DNA from: Elusimicrobiota bacterium
Lineage (GTDB): Bacteria > Elusimicrobiota > Elusimicrobia > UBA1565 > UBA9628
Direction of reading: 5' to 3'
Length of the DNA: 7,260 nucleotides
NCBI GenBank assembly: GCA_023249695.1
Contig: JAHFCD010000112.1
Coordinates: 1 to 7,260 of the forward strand
Each line of letters opens with the position of its first letter. Within the stretch, counting starts at the first letter, position 1. The position numbers and the translations under genes are program-made. The notes under the pieces are model-generated. The model saw only the letters and a list, made by a program, of their open reading frames with translations, was not told where the DNA came from and did not search any database. This document shows positions 1-5,084 of the stretch, in pieces.

Positions 1-926
1 TTTGCCGCCCCCGGGACGGCGTCGAAGCTCGCGACGAAAGAACCGGACTGCGGCGCGAACGCCGCGCCCTGCCACGACGCGGCGACGGAGACGCAATCGG
101 CGGGCGGCGGAGCCGTGTTGTTCACGGTGACCGTCACGGCCGGGCTGACGCCCTTGTTGCCGGCCGCGTCGCGGGCGACCGCCGTCAGGACGCGCGCCGA
201 ATTGGAGACCGAGGCGGTATTCCAGGTCGTCGCGTACGGCGCCTGCGTCGTCTCGGCGCCGACGTTGACGCCGTCCGCCTGGAACTGCACGCCGGCCACG
301 CCGACGTTGTCGAAGGCCGCGGCCGAGAGCGTCACGGCGCCCGCGACGGCGGCGCCGGCGGAGGGGGCGGTGAGGAGCGCCGTGGGCGGGATCGTGTCTC
401 CGCCGGCGAGCGCGAAGGCGCAGACCTGGTGGCTGCCGGAGGTGGCGATCAGAGCCCAGTTGCCGAGGCCGGTGACCCCGGCCTGCTCCGTCCGAAACGC
501 GAAGTTCGTCGCCAGGGCCCGCTCCGCGGCGCCCGGAGGCGTGACCCAGACGGAGTAGCGCTTGGCCGCCGAGTCCACGGCGAGGCGGAACGCGTAGACG
601 GCTCCGGCCGTGTAAGGGACCGAGGCGTCCGCCGCATAGACGCCGCCGTTGCGGGCGTCGAGGTAGCCGGTATTGTTGAACCGCACGGCGACGGCCAGGC
701 TCGCGAAGCCCGTCGCGGCCCCCTGGGACAGGCCGGTCACGCCGTCGATCTTAGCCGCGGACGGCGCGGCCGTGAAGGTCGCCGAGAACGCCCCGGATTG
801 CGCCGCGAACGGATTGTTCCTCCAGGCGGTCGAGGCCGCGACGCACTGCGCCCGGACGGTCCCGGCGCCGATCACGAAGAAAAGGAAAAGAAGGAAACTC
901 ACGTGCGAGGAAATGGAGATTCGCAT
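1..926 (-). CDS. Secreted modular protein with Ig-like domain (partial, 3' end outside window)
   Basis: The open frame starts at the ATG at 926-924 and runs off the left edge without a stop, giving 308 visible residues. The start is supported by GGAGGT seven bases upstream. Residues 1-26 form a signal peptide (hydrophobic SFLLFLFFVIGAG, likely cleavage after VRA-26), so the protein is exported. Residues about 28-176 are a beta-rich module with motifs FAAQSGAFSATF, KIDGVTGLS, RFNNTGYLDARNGG and FAFRTEQAG. I have seen similar modules in large secreted proteins of environmental bacteria, but I cannot name a Pfam family. Residues about 178-270 look like a bacterial Ig-like domain (DNVGVAGVQFQADG, then LTAVARDAAGNKG). 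Residues 278-308 (DCVSVAASWQ, then FAPQSGSFVASFDAVP) begin a second copy of the first module. Cys28 matches Cys278 in that copy, so it is a domain residue and not a lipobox cysteine. The role is probably adhesion or carbohydrate binding; this is inferred from architecture only. No catalytic motif is visible. Confidence 0.85.
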   Translation of the reverse strand, partial: MRISISSHVSFLLFLFFVIGAGTVRAQCVAASTAWRNNPFAAQSGAFSATFTAAPSAAKIDGVTGLSQGAATGFASLAVAVRFNNTGYLDARNGGVYAADASVPYTAGAVYAFRLAVDSAAKRYSVWVTPPGAAERALATNFAFRTEQAGVTGLGNWALIATSGSHQVCAFALAGGDTIPPTALLTAPSAGAAVAGAVTLSAAAFDNVGVAGVQFQADGVNVGAETTQAPYATTWNTASVSNSARVLTAVARDAAGNKGVSPAVTVTVNNTAPPPADCVSVAASWQGAAFAPQSGSFVASFDAVPGAA

Positions 927-933
927 GGGGGGC

Positions 934-939
934 ACCTCC
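934..939 (-). promoter_or_regulatory. Shine-Dalgarno for the secreted Ig-domain protein
   Basis: GGAGGT on the minus strand lies seven bases before the ATG at 926. It is one of the few strong ribosome binding sites in the window, and it fixes the start of the leftmost gene. It contrasts with the leaderless-looking starts further right. Confidence 0.75.
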
Positions 940-948
940 GATGCCTTG

Positions 949-954
949 ATTATA
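949..954 (-). promoter_or_regulatory. -10 box (TATAAT) of the leftmost gene
   Basis: A perfect TATAAT on the minus strand lies 22 bases before the ATG at 926. Transcription would start near 942, leaving a leader of about 16 nt that contains the GGAGGT site. No good -35 hexamer is visible 16-19 bases upstream, so this is a consensus -10 in a GC-rich setting with an unconvincing -35. Confidence 0.5.
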
Positions 955-1016
955 AGGCGGCGGCGGGCGCCCTGCCTATGGACCGGGTGTAAAGATTAGG
1001 AGACCGCCCGCGGCGC

Positions 1017-1030
1017 TTCCAACGTTGGAA
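1017..1030. promoter_or_regulatory. 14-bp perfect palindrome, candidate operator
   Basis: TTCCAACGTTGGAA is identical to its reverse complement. It sits in the 167-bp divergent region between the start of the secreted Ig-domain gene (926, minus) and the metallopeptidase-like gene (1094, plus). From there a dimeric regulator could act on both genes. A chance palindrome of this length is expected roughly once per 16 kb, so finding one in so short an intergenic region is suggestive but not proof. Confidence 0.4.
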
Positions 1031-1041
1031 CCGTGCGGTTC
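1028..1041. promoter_or_regulatory. Second dyad (GAACCG-TG-CGGTTC) overlapping the palindrome
   Basis: Six-base inverted arms GAACCG and CGGTTC are separated by two bases. The first three bases are shared with the palindrome at 1017-1030, giving two adjacent dyads. It could be an operator. It does not look like an intrinsic terminator, because the only T run (seven T at 1053-1059) begins 11 bases after the second arm. Confidence 0.3.
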
Positions 1042-1081
1042 TATCGTCTCGCTTTTTTTCTGGCTCTCCGCGCTAGAAATG

Positions 1082-1087
1082 TATCAT
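1082..1087 (+). promoter_or_regulatory. -10 box (TATCAT) six bases before the ATG
   Basis: TATCAT is followed by six bases and then the ATG at 1094, so the expected transcription start falls on or next to the start codon. No Shine-Dalgarno precedes this ATG. The -35 region is poor, but a run of seven T (1053-1059) lies at about -35 to -41, where an A/T-rich proximal UP element could contact RNA polymerase. The same TATCAT-N6-ATG arrangement occurs at 3048-3034 on the minus strand. Confidence 0.5.
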
Positions 1088-1093
1088 GGACTA

Positions 1094-2218
1094 ATGACGG
1101 AAAGAATCGAGAGCGTCAGGTCCGGAGGGAACACGAGGCCGCTCCTCGCCCTGCTGGCCGTCCTCGGACTGATGAGCGCGGGCGCAGCGCGCGCCCGGGC
1201 CTTCACCGCCGAGGAACGCCGATTCCTCGCGGGCCACCATGCCCTGCTCGAGGCTTCGTCCGATCCCTGCCGGCTCGCCTCGCGCCTGGAGGCGCAGTAC
1301 AAGCGGCTTCTGCGCGGAGCCCGTCCCGCGCAGGATGTCGCCGATATCCTGGCCACCGCCGAGGGCAAGCCCGGCGTTCCGTTGATTTTGGGCGACGGCG
1401 TACGGCTCGCCAATGCTTTCGCGCTGTACGACGACCAGACCCGCACGGTCTACCTGTCCAGCGCCGCGCTGACGCCGCGGGTGATCCGGACCGCCGGCGT
1501 CTGCCCTTCCGACGAGAGCCTAGCCGCCTTGGCCCGAGAAACCGCCGGCGTCTACGTCCATGAGATGGCCCACTCCTTGACGCGAAAAGCCTTGGGAGCC
1601 GGATCGGTGGCGACCTCAGAGGACGAGATCCTCGCCTACGCGCGCGAGGCGCGCTTCTTGGCCGGCCTGAAAGGCTGGCCTTCCAAGGCCGTCGCCGGCG
1701 AACTCGGCCGCCGCCGCGAGCTCGATGAGCTGGTCCGGAAGAACCAAAAGATCATCGGCTTGGTGAAAGGTCTCCAGGGTCAGGATCCCGGCGGGGACGG
1801 CTTCAAGAAATTTCCGGGCTACGTGGAGCAGCTGGAGAAAATCAGGCGGCGAATGGAGCTCCTCCAAGCCCGGGAAGGCGACGTCGACCCTTTCCAAGTG
1901 TCGCTGGCCGCGATGGTCGACGCGTGGAAAGACGGCTGGCCCGCCTTTCTGCGCATGATGATCCGTCAAACCGCTCCGATGCCTTCGCTCGGGCGTCGAG
2001 CGGAAAATTTGAACAAGTCCCGGAGCTTCCTTGAAGCCTCACGCGCCCAGCTGACAGAGGAGGCCCCCGGGACGCTCGCCCACGAAGTCGCGGAGCGCTC
2101 GGTCAGGCTCGGTGAGCAGGACGTCCTCTTTTGGGGCGATCAGAAGAGAGTCGAGGAGGCGCTGGCGTATTACCAGCGGCGCTTCAAGACGGTGCGCCCG
2201 CCCCCCGGCCGTCGCTAG
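1094..2218 (+). CDS. Secreted HExxH putative zinc metallopeptidase
   Basis: This gene encodes 374 residues from the ATG at 1094. Residues 17-36 form a hydrophobic export signal ending RARA, so the rest probably acts in the periplasm or outside the cell. Residues 156-160 read HEMAH, the HExxH zinc-binding and catalytic motif, preceded by AGVYV. About 18 residues later comes SEDEILAYAREARFL (175-189); Glu176 or Glu178 is a plausible third zinc ligand, as in gluzincins. The C-terminal half (about 200-365) is rich in charged helical sequence with no recognised domain. I cannot assign a named peptidase family, and proteolysis is inferred from the motif alone. Earlier in-frame starts exist (TTG 1025, ATG 1079). 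I chose 1094 because a TATCAT box lies six bases upstream and the signal peptide then begins close to the N-terminus. The gene ends by sharing CTAG with the convergent repeat-protein gene. Confidence 0.75.
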   Translation: MTERIESVRSGGNTRPLLALLAVLGLMSAGAARARAFTAEERRFLAGHHALLEASSDPCRLASRLEAQYKRLLRGARPAQDVADILATAEGKPGVPLILGDGVRLANAFALYDDQTRTVYLSSAALTPRVIRTAGVCPSDESLAALARETAGVYVHEMAHSLTRKALGAGSVATSEDEILAYAREARFLAGLKGWPSKAVAGELGRRRELDELVRKNQKIIGLVKGLQGQDPGGDGFKKFPGYVEQLEKIRRRMELLQAREGDVDPFQVSLAAMVDAWKDGWPAFLRMMIRQTAPMPSLGRRAENLNKSRSFLEASRAQLTEEAPGTLAHEVAERSVRLGEQDVLFWGDQKRVEEALAYYQRRFKTVRPPPGRR

Positions 2219-3036
2219 GCGGAGTGGGTGTTGCCCCAGCTGTCCACCCAGATGAGCTTGCCGTCCTCGCGGAAGGAGAACTGGCTCACGTCGGTGCCGA
2301 CCTTGGCGCCGTTCTTGTAGAGATTGCGGAAAGAGTCGAGCCAGCCCACGTCTCCGGTCCGGTCGGCGATCTGCCAGCTCTGCGAACGGCCGAGCTCGAC
2401 GTCGTTGCGGTGCAAGGTCCCGAAGCTGTCCTGCCAGGCCACGTCGCCGGTGCGCGCCGCGACGACGTAGTTCGAGGCGCGGCCGAGCTTCTCGCGGTTG
2501 CGGTACAGGTCGCCCCAGCTGTCCTTCCAGACGACGTCGCCGGTGTACTTGACGAAGATGTAGCTCTCGACGCGGCCCAGGTCGTCGCCGCCGAAGTGGA
2601 GGCCGCCGCTCAAGTCCTTCCACGCGACCGCGTCCCCGTGCCACGCGACGTCGTACTGGGAAACACGATCCGCGATTTTCTGGCTGTCGCGGTAGAGGTC
2701 GCCGTAATGATCCTGCCACACGACGAGTCCGTCGCAGTTCGCCTGGTAGGTGGACGCGTTGCGCCCCAAGGAGGCGCCGTTCTTGAAGATCTCGCCGTTG
2801 CGCATGGAGACGACCGGCAGGTTGGCGCAGTTTTCCGGCAGCGGCTCGGGGCGCGGTATCAGGCGGGCGCGGCGCACCAGCGGCTTGGCGGGCGAGCGCG
2901 GCGGGACGGCGACCGAGTCGAAGGTGGCGCTCAGGTTATCCGCCTTCTGGCGCAGGCTCTCGGAGCTCTCGGCGTGAAGCGGGGCGGAGAGCAGGGACAG
3001 GGCGGCGACGGACAGGATCGCTGTTCGAGTGGTCAT
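2215..3036 (-). CDS. Secreted repeat protein, probable beta-propeller
   Basis: This gene encodes 273 residues from the ATG at 3036-3034. Residues 1-22 are a signal peptide (cleavage after LHA). Residues 23-70 form a charged, proline-rich linker. From about residue 75 the protein consists of six consecutive repeats of 29-32 residues plus a half repeat. The consensus is V-x-W-x-D-S-W/F-G-x-L-Y-R-N, three or four residues, L-G-R, then a strand ending in T-G-D. Copies start near residues 75, 104, 136, 168, 199 and 230, and the half repeat is at 261. Repeats of this size and pattern suggest a beta-propeller or similar beta-sheet solenoid closed by the half repeat. The family is unknown to me and no enzymatic motif is visible; binding or scaffolding is an inference. 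Cys70 and Cys101 could pair after export. An in-frame codon six residues upstream (3054) is rejected because it would lie upstream of the -10 box. Confidence 0.8.
   Translation of the reverse strand: MTTRTAILSVAALSLLSAPLHAESSESLRQKADNLSATFDSVAVPPRSPAKPLVRRARLIPRPEPLPENCANLPVVSMRNGEIFKNGASLGRNASTYQANCDGLVVWQDHYGDLYRDSQKIADRVSQYDVAWHGDAVAWKDLSGGLHFGGDDLGRVESYIFVKYTGDVVWKDSWGDLYRNREKLGRASNYVVAARTGDVAWQDSFGTLHRNDVELGRSQSWQIADRTGDVGWLDSFRNLYKNGAKVGTDVSQFSFREDGKLIWVDSWGNTHSA
2218..2814 (-). repeat. In-gene tandem repeats, about 93-96 bp period
   Basis: This stretch encodes the W-x-D-S-W-G repeats, and the similarity persists at DNA level. For example, the plus-strand strings starting at 2426 (ctgtcctgccag) and 2519 (ctgtccttccag) are exactly 93 bp apart, and each is followed within a few bases by acgtcgccggtg. 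Repeats 4, 5 and 6 (residues 168-260) are the most alike. Repeat 1 has lost the W-x-D core, and repeat 3 has diverged (DLSGGLHFGG). Confidence 0.8.
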
Positions 3037-3042
3037 AGGACT

Positions 3043-3048
3043 ATGATA
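3043..3048 (-). promoter_or_regulatory. -10 box (TATCAT) six bases before the propeller-protein ATG
   Basis: On the minus strand TATCAT is followed by AGTCCT and then ATG, the same hexamer and spacing as at 1082-1096. Transcription would begin at or beside the start codon, giving a leaderless mRNA. No Shine-Dalgarno is possible in so short a leader, and the hexamer 17 bases upstream is not a recognisable -35. Confidence 0.5.
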
Positions 3049-3072
3049 CCGCAAGCCCCGTCCGAAGAACGG

Positions 3073-3090
3073 TAAAATTACAATTAAAAT
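3073..3090 (-). promoter_or_regulatory. A/T-rich mirror repeat, candidate UP element
   Basis: TAAAATTA-CA-ATTAAAAT (plus strand) is a perfect mirror repeat with 17 of 18 bases A or T, in a window of about two-thirds G+C. If transcription starts at the ATG at 3036, it spans about -37 to -54, the position of an UP element bound by the RNA polymerase alpha C-terminal domain. It may compensate for the missing -35. It also lies just past the end of the lipoprotein gene, so a termination role cannot be excluded. Confidence 0.35.
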
Positions 3091-3106
3091 GGTCGCCCAC
3101 TCGAGG

Positions 3107-3529
3107 TCACTTCTCGCGGCGCTTGACGCCGACGACCTTGCCGCCCTCGAAGGTCAGACGCAGTCGCGCCCGCGGGTCCGAGACGTCTGAGCTGACGCCG
3201 ATGCCGGTTCCGTACGCGCTTCCCCCGCCGTTCCCGTAGCTGGACATGCCGAGGCCAAATCCCACGCTCGACCCGCCCCCCACGCCGTACTCCCAGACCT
3301 CGTAGGCCGCCGCGGCCGTCTTTTCGGAGTAGATTCGGTCGGGCTTGCCGATCGCCATCGAGACCTGCTCCGGCGTGAAGCCGATGCCGGCCCGCCCTTC
3401 CCGGATCTCCTTTTGAACCGCGGGCGGGTAGGCGTCGAACGCGGCTTGGTTTTTCTTGATGCGCGTCGCGGGCGATTGACACGCCGCGAGGGCCGCCGCC
3501 AGAACGATTGAGATCCCTCTCTTGGTCAT
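3107..3529 (-). CDS. Small glycine-rich lipoprotein, BamE/SmpA-like C-terminal fold possible
   Basis: This gene encodes 140 residues from the ATG at 3529-3527. The N-terminus MTKRGISIVLAAALAAC is a lipoprotein signal with lipobox LAAC, so Cys17 is the predicted lipidated residue. Residues 50-66 (GFTPEQVSMAIGKPDRI) followed by YEVWEYG (76-82) resemble the helix-turn and strand of small BamE/SmpA-type lipoproteins, where FTxEQVxxxLGxPd is typical. The segment at 82-114 is a serine/glycine-rich low-complexity stretch, and a final strand pair RLRLTFEGGKVVGVKR closes the protein. A role in outer-membrane or envelope assembly is an inference from this resemblance. GGTGAG lies three bases before the ATG, a short-spaced ribosome site. 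A longer reading from 3577 would bury the lipobox behind an extra 16 residues, so I prefer 3529. The gene is divergent from dapB and lies 70 bp upstream of the propeller gene on the same strand. Confidence 0.75.
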   Translation of the reverse strand: MTKRGISIVLAAALAACQSPATRIKKNQAAFDAYPPAVQKEIREGRAGIGFTPEQVSMAIGKPDRIYSEKTAAAAYEVWEYGVGGGSSVGFGLGMSSYGNGGGSAYGTGIGVSSDVSDPRARLRLTFEGGKVVGVKRREK

Positions 3530-3607
3530 GAGCTCACCGCCCGATTTTCCCGGCGCAACGAATCGGCCCGCGCCCAATCGGCTTCGTCAAATTCGAGCCG
3601 CTTATCC

Positions 3608-3613
3608 TATAAT
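3608..3613 (+). promoter_or_regulatory. Consensus -10 box (TATAAT) of the dapB operon
   Basis: A perfect TATAAT sits nine bases before the dapB ATG at 3623. Transcription would start at about 3620, leaving a leader of only a few bases and no room for a Shine-Dalgarno. The -35 position (around 3583-3590, TTCGTCAA) is weak. This is the likely promoter for the whole overlapping operon to its right. Confidence 0.6.
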
Positions 3614-3622
3614 GCCGGGGCC

Positions 3623-4315
3623 ATGCCCTCGCCCCTGAAGATCGCGGTCTGCGGAGCCACCGGACGGACCGGGTCGCGCGTCGCCGCCCTGGCCGCGGTG
3701 GACCCGCGCTTTCACCTGCTCGCCCGCGTCGGCAGCGCGCAGGCCGCGGCGTTCGAGGATGAAGTCGATTCCTGCGGCGCGGTGCTCGACTTCACGACGC
3801 CGGCGTCCTGCGTGAAGTTCGCCGCGGCGTGCGCCCGCGCGAAGGTCCCGTTCGTGACCGGCACCACGGGCCTCACCGACGTCCAGCGCGCCCAGGTCGC
3901 GGCCGCCGCGCGCAAGACCGCCGTGTTCATGGCCCCCAATTTCAGCCGCGGCGTGACGATGCTCCTGCACCTCGCCGAGATCGCGTCGCGGCACCTGCCC
4001 GAATACGACGCCGCGATCCTCGAGACGCACCACAAGGGCAAGAAGGACGCCCCCTCGGGCACGGCCCTGCGCCTGGCTCAGTCGGTCGCCGAAGGCCGGC
4101 GCTCGGACGCTCCCGTGCCCACCGCCTCGCTCCGCATCGGCGGCGTCATCGGCGATCACAGTCTGACCTTGGCCGGTCCGTTCGAACGGCTGACGCTCTC
4201 CCACGCCGCGGAGTCGCGCGACGCGTTCGCGCTCGGCGCCCTCGAGGCCGCGCTGTGGACCGCGCGCAAGCGCCCCGGCGTGTACGACATGATCGACCTG
4301 ATGGGGCTGCGATGA
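3623..4315 (+). CDS. dapB: 4-hydroxy-tetrahydrodipicolinate reductase
   Basis: DapB reduces 4-hydroxy-tetrahydrodipicolinate with NAD(P)H in the diaminopimelate/lysine pathway, in the cytoplasm. The 230-residue protein has the nucleotide-binding loop GATGRTGSR (11-19), LDFTTP (55-60), VTGTTG (78-83), APNFSRGV (104-111) and the family signature ETHHKGKKDAPSGTA (134-148). In that signature His136/His137 and Lys140 align with the catalytic His-His and Lys of Escherichia coli DapB. The conserved C-terminal region RIGGVIGDHSLTL and ALWTARKRPGVYDM is present. The protein is about 40 residues shorter than the E. coli enzyme (273), mainly through loss of the segment between the Rossmann loop and the LDFT strand (residues 36-54 here). 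All key motifs are intact, so it should be active. It is the first gene of the operon, and its stop overlaps the next start as ATGA. Confidence 0.95.
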   Translation: MPSPLKIAVCGATGRTGSRVAALAAVDPRFHLLARVGSAQAAAFEDEVDSCGAVLDFTTPASCVKFAAACARAKVPFVTGTTGLTDVQRAQVAAAARKTAVFMAPNFSRGVTMLLHLAEIASRHLPEYDAAILETHHKGKKDAPSGTALRLAQSVAEGRRSDAPVPTASLRIGGVIGDHSLTLAGPFERLTLSHAAESRDAFALGALEAALWTARKRPGVYDMIDLMGLR

Positions 4316-4590
4316 ACCCGCGCGGACTTTGGCGCTCCTGGGTCCGTCTGTTCGAGGAAGAGGGCGCCGACGAACCGCGCTTCGATCCGATCCATCTGGC
4401 GGTCGTGCTCGTCGCCTGCCAGGCCGCCATCGGCGTCCTGTTCTGGCTGCTGTGGACGGCCATGGTGTACGAGGGCGGATTCGGCTCCGGCGAAGGCCGG
4501 ATCGGGAACCTCCTCGCCCTGCTCCTCCTCGCCGCGATCGTGGAAGCCCTGCGCCGCGCCGATCGGCGTCACGCCCGCAAGCCGAAGTGA
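4312..4590 (+). CDS. Small two-helix membrane protein, unknown function
   Basis: This gene encodes 92 residues from the ATG at 4312, which overlaps the dapB stop in ATGA. The N-terminal 27 residues are charged (RLFEEEGADEPRFDP). Residues about 28-51 (IHLAVVLVACQAAIGVLFWLLWTAM) and 66-80 (NLLALLLLAAIVEAL) are membrane helices joined by a glycine-rich loop (EGGFGSGEGRIG). The tail RRADRRHARKPK is strongly basic. By the positive-inside rule the tail is probably cytoplasmic, which places both ends inside with a short outside loop. I do not recognise a family. Overlap with dapB and folK means it is translated with them, but nothing in the sequence links it to either pathway. It has no Shine-Dalgarno, so translation probably depends on reinitiation after dapB. 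Confidence 0.75.
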   Translation: MNPRGLWRSWVRLFEEEGADEPRFDPIHLAVVLVACQAAIGVLFWLLWTAMVYEGGFGSGEGRIGNLLALLLLAAIVEALRRADRRHARKPK

Positions 4591-5084
4591 GAACGAGGCG
4601 CGCCCTTCTCCTGCTCGGCGCGAACCTCGGCGACCGCGCCGCGGCCTTGCGCCTTGCCGTGGACGGCTTGAACCGCCTCGAGGGCTGCCGGGTGCGGAAG
4701 GTCTCGCGGATATACGAGACCGCGCCCGTCGGCCCCAGCGACAAGCCCTACCTGAACCAGGCCGTCGAGTTATCGACCGAGCGCACCGCGATCGGCCTGC
4801 TCGTGGAGGCCAAACGCCTCGAGGCGCGCGCCGGACGCCGCCCCGGGATCCGCTGGGGCGCCCGCGCGCTCGACGTGGACCTGCTCGCGCTCGGGAACGA
4901 AAAAACGCGCACGCCCTGGCTAACCTTGCCGCACCCGGCGACGGCCGGCCGGGCCTTCGCCCTGGCCCCGCTAAGCGACATCGCCCCCGCCTTCAAGCCC
5001 GACGGGCGCCGAGCCGCGCGGACCCTGCTCGCGGCTATGAAGCCGGACCCGCGAATTGTTAAACTGTGGCGTCATGGCCGATAA
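4587..5084 (+). CDS. folK: 2-amino-4-hydroxy-6-hydroxymethyldihydropteridine diphosphokinase
   Basis: HPPK transfers diphosphate from ATP to 6-hydroxymethyl-dihydropterin, the step before dihydropteroate synthase in folate synthesis. From the GTG at 4587 the protein is 165 residues, the usual length. Family motifs in order are LLLGANLGDR (8-17), VSRIYETAPVG (39-49), YLNQAVELST (55-64), LEARAGRRPGIRWGARALDVDLL (78-100) with the magnesium-binding Asp96 and Asp98, and LPHPATAGRAFALAPLSDIAP (114-134). No ATG is available near the conserved start. The GTG overlaps the upstream TGA as GTGA and leaves only six residues before the first strand, which fits the family. No Shine-Dalgarno is visible, so translational coupling to the membrane-protein gene is likely. 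The 3' end overlaps panB by 11 bp. Adjacency of folK to panB and panC recurs in other bacteria. Confidence 0.93.
   Translation: MRTRRALLLLGANLGDRAAALRLAVDGLNRLEGCRVRKVSRIYETAPVGPSDKPYLNQAVELSTERTAIGLLVEAKRLEARAGRRPGIRWGARALDVDLLALGNEKTRTPWLTLPHPATAGRAFALAPLSDIAPAFKPDGRRAARTLLAAMKPDPRIVKLWRHGR
5060..5065 (+). promoter_or_regulatory. Possible internal extended -10 upstream of panB
   Basis: TGTTAAACT (5057-5065) matches the extended -10 pattern TGn plus TANNNT and lies eight bases before the panB ATG, inside the end of folK. It would give a nearly leaderless panB transcript. Only four of six hexamer bases match the consensus and there is no -35, so this is a weak call. Confidence 0.25.

Noticed and set aside
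840..850. Cys28 of the leftmost protein as a lipobox cysteine
   Set aside because: The preceding residues (TVRAQ) do not fit a lipobox, and the same cysteine recurs as Cys278 in the second module, so it belongs to the domain.
1025..1093. Longer N-terminus for the HExxH protein from TTG 1025 or ATG 1079
   Set aside because: It would place the palindrome and the TATCAT box inside the coding region and push the signal peptide 20 or more residues inward. Neither start has a ribosome binding site.
2131..3075. Long plus-strand open frame (314 codons) over the propeller gene
   Set aside because: It is antisense to a gene with a clear signal peptide and repeats. The translation is low-complexity Val/Ala/Asp typical of a shadow frame in GC-rich DNA, with no motif.
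3091..3140. Possible terminator hairpin (GGTCG ... CGACC on the minus strand) before the A/T-rich tract
   Set aside because: The outer stem has only five pairs around a loop of more than 30 bases, most of it lies inside the lipoprotein coding end, and the following tract is mixed A/T, not a U run.
3562..3590. Minus-strand promoter for the lipoprotein gene from TTGACG at 3590-3585
   Set aside because: The -35 is good, but the hexamer 17 bases on is GCCGAT, a poor -10. I could not support a promoter call.
3602..4744. Minus-strand open frame of 380 codons over dapB and folK
   Set aside because: The Arg/Gly-rich translation has no family motif and is antisense to two well-supported genes. It is a high-GC artefact.
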